A DNA stretch of 64,000 bases, taken from positions 374,690-438,689 of the forward strand of contig JAHHII010000002.1 in the NCBI GenBank assembly GCA_019358855.1, given 5' to 3'. The position numbers and the translations under genes were made by a program. Source of the stretch: Timaviella obliquedivisa GSE-PSE-MK23-08B (GTDB lineage Bacteria; Cyanobacteriota; Cyanobacteriia; Elainellales; Elainellaceae). The notes below the pieces were generated by a model. The model worked only from the letters and a program-made list of their open reading frames with translations, was not told the origin of the DNA and made no database searches. Positions within the stretch are counted from its first letter, which is position 1. Each line of letters starts with the position of its first letter. This document shows positions 27,902-37,198 of this stretch, one piece after another.

Positions 27902-28531
27902 ATGGCTTTCGATGAGATGGAGTATGTGATGCTGAGTGCACTTCAGCATTTTGTGTTTTGTCCTCGGCAATGTGCATTGATTCATATTGAACAATCTTGG
28001 ACAGAAAATATTTATACGCTGCGAGGATTGCGGGTGCATGAGAAGGTTCATACGCCGGGGGATGAGGCGATCGAGGAGGGCATACGTGTGGAGCGATCGC
28101 TACCACTCTACTCTCACAAGCTAGGTCTGAAAGGGATTTCGGATGTGGTGGAGTTTTCCCCAGACGGTAGACCTTATCCGGTGGAGTATAAGGCGGGTTC
28201 CAAAAAGGGACGGGATGCCGATGATGTCCAGCTTTGCGCCCAGGCGCTGTGTTTAGAAGAAATGATGGGCTGCGAAATTCCTGCTGGGGCAATTTTTCAT
28301 CACGGATCACGGCGGCGGCGGGAGGTGCAGTTTGAGCTAGCGCTGCGGCAGTTGACGTTGCAAACGATTTTAGACACGCGCGCGATGCTGCAAGCGCAAC
28401 AATTACCGCCGCCTGTGAATGATCCGCGTTGTGAAGATTGTTCGTTAATTGAAACCTGTATGCCAGAGGCGGTGAAGCAGTTTGAGTCTTCTGCTAAACG
28501 GCAACGTTTATTTGAGGTGACTGAGGAATGA
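27902..28531 (+). CDS. cas4: CRISPR-associated exonuclease Cas4 (type I-C)
   Basis: This 209-residue RecB-like nuclease trims prespacers and selects PAM-containing ends during adaptation. Cysteines that would ligate an iron-sulfur cluster appear near the N-terminus (FCPRQCALIH) and at the C-terminus (CEDCSLIETC). The nuclease core includes GISDVVEF and YPVEYKAGSKKG. Cas4 normally works with the Cas1-Cas2 integrase encoded immediately downstream. Its last 4 bp overlap the cas1 start (ATGA). Confidence 0.94.
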   Translation: MAFDEMEYVMLSALQHFVFCPRQCALIHIEQSWTENIYTLRGLRVHEKVHTPGDEAIEEGIRVERSLPLYSHKLGLKGISDVVEFSPDGRPYPVEYKAGSKKGRDADDVQLCAQALCLEEMMGCEIPAGAIFHHGSRRRREVQFELALRQLTLQTILDTRAMLQAQQLPPPVNDPRCEDCSLIETCMPEAVKQFESSAKRQRLFEVTEE

Positions 28532-29562
28532 AGCAGATTTTAAATACGCTGTATGTGCAAACTCAAGGTTCATATCTGCGGCTTGATCATGAGACATTGA
28601 AGGTGGAAGTTGAGAAGGAAATGAAGTTCCAAATTCCGTTGCATCATTTGGGTGGAATTGTGACATTTGGTAATGTGCTGATGAGTCCATTTTTGATTCA
28701 TAAGTGCGCAGTAGATGGGCGAAATGTGGTGTGGTTGACAGCGTATGGAAAGTTTAAGGGGCGGCTGGTAGGAGCGACGACGGGGAACGTGTTACTACGG
28801 CGATCGCAGCATGAAACGGTGAGTGATGCAGAGAAGGCGTTGGCGATCGCGCGGTGTATGGTGGCGGGAAAGCTACAAAATGCGCGAAATGTGGTGATGC
28901 GATCGGCGAGGGAGGCAAAGGGGGAGGCAGATCAGTCGATGCTGAAGCTGGCGGCGCAAGTCCAAGCGGAGGGGATTCGCAGTGCAGAAACGGCAGCGGA
29001 TTTGGATAAATTGCGGGGGGTAGAAGGTTATGCAGCACGGGCTTATTTTGGTAGTTTTACCGCGATGATCCGGCAGAACCGAGAGGCGTTTGAGTTTGTG
29101 GAGCGATCGAAGCATCCGCCGCTTGATCCAATTAATGCGCTGTTGTCATTTACCTATACCTTATTGACAAGCGATTGTGTGTCGGCTTGTGAAAGCGTGG
29201 GGTTAGATCCGCAAATGGGTTTTTTACATGCGGTGCGTCCAGGAAAGCCTTCGCTGGCGCTGGATTTGATGGAGGAGTTGCGATCGTTGATGGCAGATCG
29301 ATTAGTGTTGACATTAATTAATCGGGGGCAGATTACGCCGGATGATTTTACAGAGCGTCCGGGTGGAGCGATTTCTTTAAGCGAGGAGGGGCGCAAAACA
29401 CTGCTGGCGGCGTATCAGAAGCGCAAACAGGAGGAGATGATGCATCCGATTGTAGGGCATCGGATGCCGTTAGGTTTGGTGCCCCATGTGCAGGCGCGTC
29501 TACTGGCAAGACATCTACGGGGAGACGTACCAAGTTATCAGCCATTTATTTTACGGGCTTGA
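28528..29562 (+). CDS. cas1: CRISPR-associated integrase Cas1 (type I-C)
   Basis: This 344-residue Cas1 is the catalytic subunit of the spacer integrase. Family metal ligands are visible: the glutamate in LRGVEGYAARAYF, the histidine in GFLHAVRPGKPSLALDL and the aspartate a few residues later. The N-terminal beta domain begins MKQILNTLYVQTQGSYLRLD, as in type I-C Cas1. It overlaps cas4 by 4 bp and is followed by cas2 after 3 bp. The three adaptation genes form one translationally coupled block next to the array. Confidence 0.96.
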   Translation: MKQILNTLYVQTQGSYLRLDHETLKVEVEKEMKFQIPLHHLGGIVTFGNVLMSPFLIHKCAVDGRNVVWLTAYGKFKGRLVGATTGNVLLRRSQHETVSDAEKALAIARCMVAGKLQNARNVVMRSAREAKGEADQSMLKLAAQVQAEGIRSAETAADLDKLRGVEGYAARAYFGSFTAMIRQNREAFEFVERSKHPPLDPINALLSFTYTLLTSDCVSACESVGLDPQMGFLHAVRPGKPSLALDLMEELRSLMADRLVLTLINRGQITPDDFTERPGGAISLSEEGRKTLLAAYQKRKQEEMMHPIVGHRMPLGLVPHVQARLLARHLRGDVPSYQPFILRA

Positions 29563-29565
29563 GCA

Positions 29566-29856
29566 ATGGATATTTTGGTGTCATACGATGTCAATACGGA
29601 GACGAAGGCAGGGCGAAATCGGTTGCGGAAGGTGGCAACGCTTTGTAAGAACTATGGTCAACGGGTTCAGTTTTCGGTGTTTGAGTGTCGGGTGAATGAG
29701 GCGCAGTATGAGATGTTCCAAGCCCAGTTGGTTCAAGTGATTGATAAGCAAACAGATAGCATTCGGTTTTACCGTTTATTGGCTCCAAGAGAGCGATCGG
29801 TATTGTCGTTTGGGGTAGACAAGTATACAGATTTTGATGAACCCCTGATTTTATAG
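29566..29856 (+). CDS. cas2: CRISPR-associated protein Cas2
   Basis: This 96-residue ferredoxin-fold protein forms the Cas1-Cas2 integration complex. The N-terminal strand MDILVSYDVNTET carries the conserved aspartate, and VATLCKNYGQRVQFSVFEC is the typical Cas2 core. It ends 169 bp before the first CRISPR repeat, so the leader lies directly downstream. Its length and family pattern are normal. Confidence 0.96.
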   Translation: MDILVSYDVNTETKAGRNRLRKVATLCKNYGQRVQFSVFECRVNEAQYEMFQAQLVQVIDKQTDSIRFYRLLAPRERSVLSFGVDKYTDFDEPLIL

Positions 29857-30025
29857 CGCGAACCTATAGCGGGAGTCTTTTTCCCAGGAGGTTCGCGAAG
29901 GCTTATAAGGACTGGATTTGAGTAGTATGGCTGTGTTTTTGAGAGGAGCATATAATGATGATTTTGGTAGGTTCGCGGAGGAATTGGCTGAAATGTTTGA
30001 CCTGTAAGGGTTTAAAATAAACGCT
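29857..30025 (+). promoter_or_regulatory. CRISPR leader
   Basis: These 169 bp lie between cas2 and the first repeat. TATAAT (29951-29956) is a consensus -10, with only a weak -35 at the expected distance, and would start pre-crRNA about 60 nt before the first repeat. Copies of GGTTCGCG followed by AGG or GAGG near 29890 and 29971, and the inverted GCGCGAACC at 29857, form a repeated motif. This could serve integration or RNA structure. The leader position, next to cas2 and upstream of the array, fits type I-C. Confidence 0.75.
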
Positions 30026-32384
30026 ATTGCGCCCAGCTTTCGGGCTGGGTGAGGATTGGAACTTAACCGTTAATAAGAACTACGAGCATATCGTTGTAGA
30101 TTGCGCCCAGCTTTCGGGCTGGGTGAGGATTGGAACTACATAGTCTTCAGGCTTGATCTCTGCAATAACCGCATTGCGCCCAGCTTTCGGGCTGGGTGAG
30201 GATTGGAACTATTAACTGGGTAGACGGTTTACTTATCCCTAACTGATTGCGCCCAGCTTTCGGGCTGGGTGAGGATTGGAACCCTGTCCTATCGGCGGGT
30301 AAAGACTCAGCTATAGTAAATTGCGCCCAGCTTTCGGGCTGGGTGAGGATTGGAACTTTGTGAGCGGGGTTGCCTGATTTTCTAAGTTTTTTAAGATTGC
30401 GCCCAGCTTTCGGGCTGGGTGAGGATTGGAACGCTAGAAGTTGTTCTATCCATAGGTCTACTGAATTGCGCCCAGCTTTCGGGCTGGGTGAGGATTGGAA
30501 CCCTCAACCAGTTACTCCATTCTTACCCCCCTCTAAAATTGCGCCCAGCTTTCGGGCTGGGTGAGGATTGGAACCGATAATGGTGAGCGAAATTTCGACA
30601 ATAATCTATATTGCGCCCAGCTTTCGGGCTGGGTGAGGATTGGAACACGACAAGCTTTCAGCAGTTGAAAAGCTAATGAAAATTGCGCCCAGCTTTCGGG
30701 CTGGGTGAGGATTGGAACCAATCTCCATTAGTTAGCCAAATCGCCAACCGACGATTGCGCCCAGCTTTCGGGCTGGGTGAGGATTGGAACAAAAAGATCA
30801 TAAGCACGGGGTAGATCGGATTTACGATTGCGCCCAGCTTTCGGGCTGGGTGAGGATTGGAACCGTTGATCTCTCGGATGGTTGGACCCTAAACGTTCAT
30901 TGCGCCCAGCTTTCGGGCTGGGTGAGGATTGGAACCGTTTAATGATCCACAAAATCCAGGTTAGGGGTCATTGCGCCCAGCTTTCGGGCTGGGTGAGGAT
31001 TGGAACTCAAGAACGAGATGCTGCGAATGGTGTATACTCGGTTATTGCGCCCAGCTTTCGGGCTGGGTGAGGATTGGAACAAAATGAACGCCTTCGTCAG
31101 TCCGCATTTGACTTTATATTGCGCCCAGCTTTCGGGCTGGGTGAGGATTGGAACACAAGTGAGGCAACCTACTAGCATCGGCACTCCTCCATTGCGCCCA
31201 GCTTTCGGGCTGGGTGAGGATTGGAACCTATGGCTCTGGCAGCCGTGCCAAGCCCGATCGCCATTGCGCCCAGCTTTCGGGCTGGGTGAGGATTGGAACT
31301 ATTGTTACATCAAAATTTGTGCTAACTCGCTGGCAATTGCGCCCAGCTTTCGGGCTGGGTGAGGATTGGAACAATATACAAACAGGCGATCGAATAGAAA
31401 CGATCGATTGCGCCCAGCTTTCGGGCTGGGTGAGGATTGGAACAATATTTCCAGTCCAGCAAACGAAATACTTGTTTATTGCGCCCAGCTTTCGGGCTGG
31501 GTGAGGATTGGAACCTTCCCAACGATCGCCCCTACTGAATCTACTGGGATTGCGCCCAGCTTTCGGGCTGGGTGAGGATTGGAACTAGATGATCGCCCGG
31601 TTGAGTTGCTGCGCGGCGTTATCAATTGCGCCCAGCTTTCGGGCTGGGTGAGGATTGGAACAAGAATTGCTTTTAACTCCTTGTCAGGCTTGATCAAATT
31701 GCGCCCAGCTTTCGGGCTGGGTGAGGATTGGAACCAACTGTTTTCTCAAAATCTCACAAATCTTTGATTGCGCCCAGCTTTCGGGCTGGGTGAGGATTGG
31801 AACCTATCTCTACAAAACGCTGCAAGTTTACGAGGTGGATTGCGCCCAGCTTTCGGGCTGGGTGAGGATTGGAACACATCCGGGCTAAGGGCGATATCAA
31901 GTTTTACTCAATTGCGCCCAGCTTTCGGGCTGGGTGAGGATTGGAACTCTTCAGATTCTGCCTCTAGTATTAGCTCCATGGATATTGCGCCCAGCTTTCG
32001 GGCTGGGTGAGGATTGGAACAATTAATATCGATCGCATCTGTTCGAGGTTTGCGATTGCGCCCAGCTTTCGGGCTGGGTGAGGATTGGAACCACATCGAT
32101 CGCCCCCATTATCGCAGAGCGATCGAAATTGCGCCCAGCTTTCGGGCTGGGTGAGGATTGGAACCCAAAATAGCGATTACCAGCAGATGTAGCATGATCT
32201 ATTGCGCCCAGCTTTCGGGCTGGGTGAGGATTGGAACCATTGGTGGATTTTCATGCTGTCTACCGCTACCACGAATTGCGCCCAGCTTTCGGGCTGGGTG
32301 AGGATTGGAACTAAATAGTATTTAGTTTTTATGTACTCATATCATCAATTGCGCCCAGCTTTCGGGCTGGGTGAGGATTGGAAC
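30026..32384 (+). CRISPR. Type I-C CRISPR array, 33 repeats and 32 spacers
   Basis: A 37-nt repeat starting ATTGCGCCCAGC and ending TGAGGATTGGAAC occurs 33 times, and I see no variation between copies. Spacers are 32-39 nt, mostly 34-37. The repeat forms a CCCAGC/GCTGGG stem with a TTTCGG loop. The 3' end gives the expected 11-nt type I-C crRNA tag. Orientation is set by the leader at 29857-30025. Five spacers contain CGATCG: numbers 17, 19, 21, 28 and 29 (numbering from the leader). Several apparent reading frames across the array are only translations of the repeats. A degenerate terminal repeat follows at 32397-32433. Confidence 0.98.
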
Positions 32385-32396
32385 TTTCGCTGAGGG

Positions 32397-32433
32397 CGCG
32401 CCCCTTCGGAGCTAAGGTATTGAGGATTGGAAC
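32397..32433 (+). repeat. Degenerate repeat at the distal end of the CRISPR array
   Basis: After a gap of only 12 nt from the last full repeat, 37 nt end in TTGAGGATTGGAAC, matching 12 of the last 13 repeat bases. The 5' part has lost the stem apart from scattered CGCCC and TTCGG matches. Decay of the leader-distal repeat is common. The short spacer suggests a deletion at the array end. Confidence 0.7.
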
Positions 32434-32606
32434 ACCACCACGGGAACCTTGCGGGTGGCAATATTAAAAACATTGCTCTAGCTGCTGCTTTCTTAGCCCC
32501 AAATGCCAATGGAACGACTGGAATGAAGCACCTACTCAAGGCAGCCCGTCGAGAGTATCAAAAATTAGGGCGCAATTGTGATAGGTATCGCAGCGTTGAA
32601 AGTTGA
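32434..32606 (+). pseudogene. C-terminal remnant of an AAA+ ATPase gene
   Basis: The frame reading LAGGNIKNIALAAAFLAP, then MKHLLKAARREYQKLGR and a stop at 32604-32606, matches the C-terminal helical lid seen in cyanobacterial AAA+ ATPases of the type found with phage-tail-like contractile systems (recalled pattern, not searched). No start codon or upstream ATPase core exists, because the frame runs directly into the CRISPR array end. The fragment is therefore a truncated relic, presumably cut by the event that positioned or shortened the array. Confidence 0.55.
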
Positions 32607-32663
32607 ATGGGTGTGAGGGGGTATAGCGAGGTTAAAGTAGACAACCTAACCTCAGTTTGACTA

Positions 32664-33863
32664 CTACGCCACTACCTGCGGCTGATACCGAATTCCGGAT
32701 TGTTTGAGGCGATCGAGGGCTTGTTGAAGGCGATCGCAATCTGCAATTAAGCTAATTCGTACGTAGCCTTCACCGCCTGCCCCAAAGGCATTACCTGGAG
32801 TAACGACAACGCCAGTCTGTTGTAAGACTGAAAGGGCAAAGTCTGTGGAGCCCGTATCGGGTGGGCAGGGAACCCAGAGGTACATAGTGGCACGAGTCTT
32901 AGGAATATCCCAACCCAGTTCGCCTAACCCCGCAATGAGGAAGTCTCGGCGAGTGCGGTAGCGGGCTTGCACTTCGTGGAGGTACATGTCGGGGAGTTGC
33001 AACGCCGTTTCTGCTGCGGTTTGAATGGCAGAAAAGATGCCGTAGTCCATGTTGGTTTTGAGAGTGCGCAGCCCTTGAATAATATGACGATTGCCGACAA
33101 CGAAGCCCACGCGCCAGCCTGCCATATTATAGGTTTTGGAGAGAGTATGGAATTCGACACTGATGTCTTTAGCGCCAGGAATTTCGAGGAGGCTAGTAGG
33201 TTGGTAGTTGTCGAAGGCAAGTTCGGCGTAACACAGGTCATGAACTAAAAGAATTTCGTGGCGACGGGCAAAGGCAACAACGTCTTCAAAGAATTCGCGG
33301 GGAGCGGTGGCGGCGGTGGGGTTGCTCGGATAGTTAAAGTACAGGACTTTGGCTTGTTGTGCGACGCTGTCAGGGATGGCGGCTAGGTCGATTAGCCAGT
33401 CGTTTTCAGGTTTAAGAATGAGTTGGTGAATTTTGCCGCCTGCAATCAAGGGGCCCCGAAAGTGGGCGGGGTATGCCGGACTGGGGACGAGGACGAGGTC
33501 GCCCGGGTTAATGTAGGCGATCGCCAGATGGGTCAAGCCTTCTTTGGAACCGAGGAGGGGCAACGCTTCGCCATCGGGGTCAAGCTCTACGTCATAGCGC
33601 CGTTTATACCAATTTGTGATGGCGCGGCGGAAGCTAGCGGTGCCTTCAAAAGGCGGGTAGCCATGGTTAGCAGCGTTTTGGATGGCGGCGATCGCGGCAT
33701 CAACAATGGGTTGCGGGGTGGGACCATCTGGATTGCCCATGCCAAGATCGATCAAGTCCAGACCTTGTTCGCGGGCGTTTGCCTTAAGTTCATCCAAACG
33801 GGCAAATACGTAGGGAGGAAGGGCTTTAAGGCGATCGGCAGGGGAGATCCAGTCTAGGTTCAT
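32664..33863 (-). CDS. PLP-dependent aminotransferase, AlaC/aspartate aminotransferase-like
   Basis: This 399-residue class I/II aminotransferase has the PLP lysine in HTLSKTYNMAGWRVGF and a substrate-binding region GMGNPDGPTP. The motif pattern is close to E. coli AlaC (alanine-forming transaminase), including ADRLKALPPYVF, NPDGPTP, GSKEGLTHLA and the HDLCYAEL stretch. Cyanobacterial orthologs are usually named aspartate aminotransferase or LL-diaminopimelate aminotransferase. I would call it an alanine/aspartate aminotransferase. It is directly downstream of the alcohol dehydrogenase gene, with a 4-bp overlap. Confidence 0.9.
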   Translation of the reverse strand: MNLDWISPADRLKALPPYVFARLDELKANAREQGLDLIDLGMGNPDGPTPQPIVDAAIAAIQNAANHGYPPFEGTASFRRAITNWYKRRYDVELDPDGEALPLLGSKEGLTHLAIAYINPGDLVLVPSPAYPAHFRGPLIAGGKIHQLILKPENDWLIDLAAIPDSVAQQAKVLYFNYPSNPTAATAPREFFEDVVAFARRHEILLVHDLCYAELAFDNYQPTSLLEIPGAKDISVEFHTLSKTYNMAGWRVGFVVGNRHIIQGLRTLKTNMDYGIFSAIQTAAETALQLPDMYLHEVQARYRTRRDFLIAGLGELGWDIPKTRATMYLWVPCPPDTGSTDFALSVLQQTGVVVTPGNAFGAGGEGYVRISLIADCDRLQQALDRLKQSGIRYQPQVVA

Positions 33864-35050
33864 GATAGTACGGCGGGGAGAGAGGAAAAATCAGAGTCCT
33901 GGGTGCGCGGAAAGGAGCAAGGGGCAGTAGTGGAAACCATAGCAGCCATAAGCTGGGCAGGAGCGACCGCAAAGGGCAGACGATGAATGTCTGAGCCTTC
34001 CTGGCAGGTTATTTCAGCCGATCGCCTTAACTCAGCAATGGTAACCCCATCTAGTCCTAAGTGGCTCAAAGTCTGGGGTAAACCAACTTCGGTATAAAAC
34101 TTGAGCAACTGTTGGCGTGAGGTGGCTGCGAGTAGGTTGCCTTGTAGCATTTCTTCAAGACGCAACTGTACCAGAATGCCGTAAGCGACTTTTTCACCAT
34201 GCAGGGCATCATGGCTTTGCAATAGATGGGTTAACCCATTGTGAACAGCATGGGCTGCGACGGTACGGCACTGTGCGCCGCCCAGTCCACCAATCATTCC
34301 TGCCATCAGCACTGAGGCATCTACAACTTCTCGCCACAGGTGACTACCAGGGACTTCTAAGGCAGCAACGGATTTTTGAAGAAGCAAATCTCGCAAGACC
34401 CTAGCCTGTTGGACGGCAGCGATGACGAGAGTGTGATCGGAGTGTCCACTGCTGATAGAGGCTTCGTACCATTTGGCAAGGGCATCACCAATACCTGCAA
34501 CCAAGGTGCGCTGAGGAGCGGTTTGAATCAGGTCGTAGTCCAGAATAAGGAGGTCAGGACATCTCATTAAGCTGACATCATACTGAAACGCGCCTTGGTC
34601 GGAGTAGACGTTGGAGAGGGCTGTCCATGCCGCGCAGGTGGCGGCGGAGGTCGGAATGGTGACGATGGGGAGTTGAGATTGGTAGGCGACTAATTTTGCG
34701 GCATCAAGGGCTTTACCGCCGCCAACACCAATGATGAGGTCGGCTTGATGGCTAGCGATCGCCTCTTTCAGTCTTGCTAAGCCTGTTTCACTACAGTTGC
34801 TGCCGTAGGAAGCTTGGGCAGTTTGCAGCGACTGATCTCTAAAGAGAGGCTGGAGAAAGGGCTGGGTAATTGCCAGGGTACGATCGCCGCCTATCACCAG
34901 AGGACGCTGACCGAAGCGGGCGATCGCAGTGCCGCACTGGTTTAAGATGCCGCTGCCGCGCATGACCTGAGCAGGAGCGATCGTTAGGGTGGGATAGTCA
35001 GTTACTGTGCTGATATTCAGTGATGAGTCATTCAGCGATGAATTTGTCAT
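33860..35050 (-). CDS. Iron-containing alcohol dehydrogenase family protein (glycerol dehydrogenase-like)
   Basis: This 396-residue protein has the NAD(P)-binding GVGGGKALDAAKLVAY stretch near residue 110. The metal-binding region includes AGIGDALAKWYEA and the histidines in AAHAVHNGLTH and ALHGEKVAYG. It resembles the glycerol/sn-glycerol-1-phosphate dehydrogenase branch of the iron-type dehydrogenases, and the substrate is uncertain. It shares a 4-bp overlap with the aminotransferase gene and is followed on the minus strand by it. Upstream lies a 135-bp gap to ycf51. Confidence 0.85.
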   Translation of the reverse strand: MTNSSLNDSSLNISTVTDYPTLTIAPAQVMRGSGILNQCGTAIARFGQRPLVIGGDRTLAITQPFLQPLFRDQSLQTAQASYGSNCSETGLARLKEAIASHQADLIIGVGGGKALDAAKLVAYQSQLPIVTIPTSAATCAAWTALSNVYSDQGAFQYDVSLMRCPDLLILDYDLIQTAPQRTLVAGIGDALAKWYEASISSGHSDHTLVIAAVQQARVLRDLLLQKSVAALEVPGSHLWREVVDASVLMAGMIGGLGGAQCRTVAAHAVHNGLTHLLQSHDALHGEKVAYGILVQLRLEEMLQGNLLAATSRQQLLKFYTEVGLPQTLSHLGLDGVTIAELRRSAEITCQEGSDIHRLPFAVAPAQLMAAMVSTTAPCSFPRTQDSDFSSLPAVLS

Positions 35051-35185
35051 TGAGTGAAACCCCAGGAACTTAATTTTGAGGTAGAAATTACTTTACTACA
35101 CAGAGCTATTTTTTAGCTTAACAGTTCTGTACTTTAGGCTACCGTCAAGGGCTTGTCCTGGGAATTTTAACGGAAATTGATAGGG

Positions 35186-35725
35186 CTACGCCTTAGATTC
35201 TTTTGCCGCTTGGTTGATTTTGGCGATCTTTGCTAAATTTTCGGGATAGAGCTTCACTCTTAAGGGAGCTTCTTTGCTGTCACTCAGCGATCGCCGCAAC
35301 TCTCCTAAATATAAAGGTTGGGAAAGTCCTTCTTTAACATGAATCATCGTGCGTGCCCGAATCAGCATTTCTTCCCTGCCTCGCCCTAATCTTCCGGGGG
35401 AGAATAGGTCGCTGGAGGCTTGCTGCAATGTTGCGGTGAGTTGCGATTCGGTAACAGTGGGAGCAACGACAATAGTGGCTATGTTGGAGCCACCATCGTA
35501 GACGGTGGTGAAACGGGCGGCACCCGGAACAACAGTGCGAGTAATGGGAACAACGCTGAGGGCAAATAAACCAACGGTAAAGACAACCATGAAGCCAGTT
35601 GCGCCGACTAGACGGAACCGAAAGCCCCATTTAAACAAAAAGCTGATGCCTGTGACGACAGCGCAAACAGCAGCAAAAATCGCTGACCATTGGGTGTAGG
35701 TAAGGAAGTCGGAAGTGGATGGCAT
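35186..35725 (-). CDS. Ycf51 family protein
   Basis: This ~179-residue cyanobacterial/plastid Ycf51 protein has two N-terminal transmembrane helices (WSAIFAAVCAVVTGISFLF and ATGFMVVFTVGLFALSVV). A soluble region ends in LYPENLAKIAKIN. Its function is unknown. I chose the ATG at 35725 (MPSTSDF). The longer frame would run into the preceding sufU gene, whose stop lies 3 bp upstream. Ycf51 and sufU are therefore probably cotranscribed. Confidence 0.88.
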   Translation of the reverse strand: MPSTSDFLTYTQWSAIFAAVCAVVTGISFLFKWGFRFRLVGATGFMVVFTVGLFALSVVPITRTVVPGAARFTTVYDGGSNIATIVVAPTVTESQLTATLQQASSDLFSPGRLGRGREEMLIRARTMIHVKEGLSQPLYLGELRRSLSDSKEAPLRVKLYPENLAKIAKINQAAKESKA

Positions 35726-35727
35726 GG

Positions 35728-36189
35728 TTACTCGTTGGTGACGAAGCCGACAGGCTGGGGAGTGGAGGTTTCGATCGCCGCCTTCAGGGTGTGCCACGAG
35801 AGGTTAGCACATTTGATGCGCACTGGAAACTGGGCAACGCCGCGCATGGCGTTGAGTTTGCGAAATTCTTGGGGAAATTCGGCTTCACCTTTCATCATGG
35901 ATTGGAAGCGCTGCACCATCTCGGCGGCTTCGGTGAGGGTTCTGCCTCGAAGGGCTTCTGCCATTAGGTCGGCGGAGGAGATGGCGATCGCACAGCCTTC
36001 GCCTTCAAATTTGACATCTTCGATGCGATCGCCATTGATCTTCAGGGTCAATTCAATGGTGTCGCCACAGGAGGGATTGTGCCCTTTTTGGTAGCGATCG
36101 GCGGGATCGGTTTTGCCTTTGTTCCGAGGTTTTTTGTAGCGCTCTAGAATGACCTGTTGATACAGATCGCGCATGTTATCCAAAGACAT
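35728..36189 (-). CDS. sufU: SufU/IscU-like iron-sulfur cluster assembly protein
   Basis: This 153-residue SufU-type protein has the three conserved cysteines typical of the family: one in HNPSCGDTIEL, one in GEGCAIAISS and one in RIKCANLSWHTL. SufU transfers sulfur from SufS or acts as a scaffold in Fe-S cluster synthesis. The rest of the Suf operon is not nearby, which is common in cyanobacteria. It is separated from ycf51 by only 2 bp. The ATG start is preceded by AACCCCCACT, which has no strong Shine-Dalgarno. Confidence 0.93.
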   Translation of the reverse strand: MSLDNMRDLYQQVILERYKKPRNKGKTDPADRYQKGHNPSCGDTIELTLKINGDRIEDVKFEGEGCAIAISSADLMAEALRGRTLTEAAEMVQRFQSMMKGEAEFPQEFRKLNAMRGVAQFPVRIKCANLSWHTLKAAIETSTPQPVGFVTNE

Positions 36190-36333
36190 AGTGGGGGTTG
36201 CTGAAGGTCTACGATTCTATCTCCATCCTATCAGCATCGCTGAATTTGGGGGGTGGATGGAGGCTAGGCGGAAGGATTCTATAGGTACAATCTTCTCTAG
36301 GAGATAACTGGGCGATCGTCAATGGAAAATCAG

Positions 36334-36828
36334 CTACTCATCCGCAGTATGCAAAACTGCTGCGTACAATTGACTACTGACTCGAAGATCCGCTGTCTCA
36401 ATCAACTGATCCACAAGGGGTTTAATAGTTGAAATCAAATTACTGCGTTTGGCTTGTAGCAAAACGCCTAACAGACCAGTTACGTTAAGTCCATAGTTGA
36501 TTGCCAATTCTCTGCCTCGACGCTCATCCATCAAGATCAGGTCTGCTTTGAGTTCTAGCGCCAAAATAATTGCTTCGGCTTCACCTAAATCAATACTGTC
36601 TTGATTAGCTCGAACGACTATAACGCTCTGGGCATTAGCAACTGTTTGAGTTTGAATCCAAGCAAGAGTCTGGACTTCGATCGCGCCAGGAACAACTTTA
36701 TCCACAGCTACCATTTCGTTGTAAACGGCTAGAGGAATAACAATGGTTGCGTAAAGTTACTGCAACAAATCTAACCGACTAATTGCTGCGAGGTTTGTGA
36801 TAGGTGAGGTATCACTGACAACAATCAC
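36334..36828 (-). pseudogene. DUF3368 PIN-like toxin gene with in-frame stop
   Basis: The full frame begins with GTG at 36826-36828, overlapping the antitoxin stop by 4 bp, and reads VIVVSDTSPITNLAAISRLD before an in-frame TAA at codon 24 (36757-36759). It continues open to 36334 with a typical DUF3368 body (DLGEAEAIILALELKADLILMDERRGR). This keeps the conserved aspartates of the PIN-like nuclease. A start at 36714 could make only a truncated protein lacking the first catalytic aspartate. The stop differs by one base from CAA or AAA, so a point mutation or a sequencing error would explain it. Confidence 0.8.
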
Positions 36829-37070
36829 AGCAAGCCCAGCATTTGCAATGTTTTAACATCCAATTGAAAATCTTCTACATCATAGTTAATATAAAGCCCG
36901 CGTTTTGCCAATTCGTGCTGGAACTCAATGACCGTCAGCCCAGTCCAAGCAAGAACTTTGCCACTGCTAATTTTTTCCTGCTGATATAGCATGATGGCAA
37001 TTTCCAGCTTCAGTTCATCCTCAGTCATTTGGGTTGCTTGGAGGATGTCATCAGGAATCACAACGCTCAT
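36825..37070 (-). CDS. UPF0175 family antitoxin
   Basis: This 81-residue protein of the UPF0175 family is the usual antitoxin partner of DUF3368 toxins. It has a helix-turn-helix-like centre (SSGKVLAWTGLTVIEFQHELAKRGL) and a C-terminal stretch (YDVEDFQLDVKTLQ) that in such pairs contacts the toxin. Its stop overlaps the toxin GTG (GTGA), which shows the original translational coupling. The antitoxin frame is intact while the toxin frame is broken. Confidence 0.9.
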   Translation of the reverse strand: MSVVIPDDILQATQMTEDELKLEIAIMLYQQEKISSGKVLAWTGLTVIEFQHELAKRGLYINYDVEDFQLDVKTLQMLGLL

Positions 37071-37198
37071 GGGTTTTTGTTGAAGATAACTGGGTAGCCT
37101 ACGATATCTACAAAGATAAGCGATATTGAGCAGTTTTTAGAGCATACAAGCAAGTGAGTAGATATGAAGAAAACTAGACTGATCTGCCGCTAGCTACC

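Noticed and set aside
30370-32096. Many open frames on both strands across the CRISPR array
   Set aside because: They are translations of the 37-nt repeat (recurring RPAFGLGEDWN-like and QSSPSPKAGRN-like peptides), not genes.
30026-32384. Self-targeting spacers against this window
   Set aside because: By eye I found no spacer with a clear match to the rest of the window. A BLASTN search would be needed for the genome.
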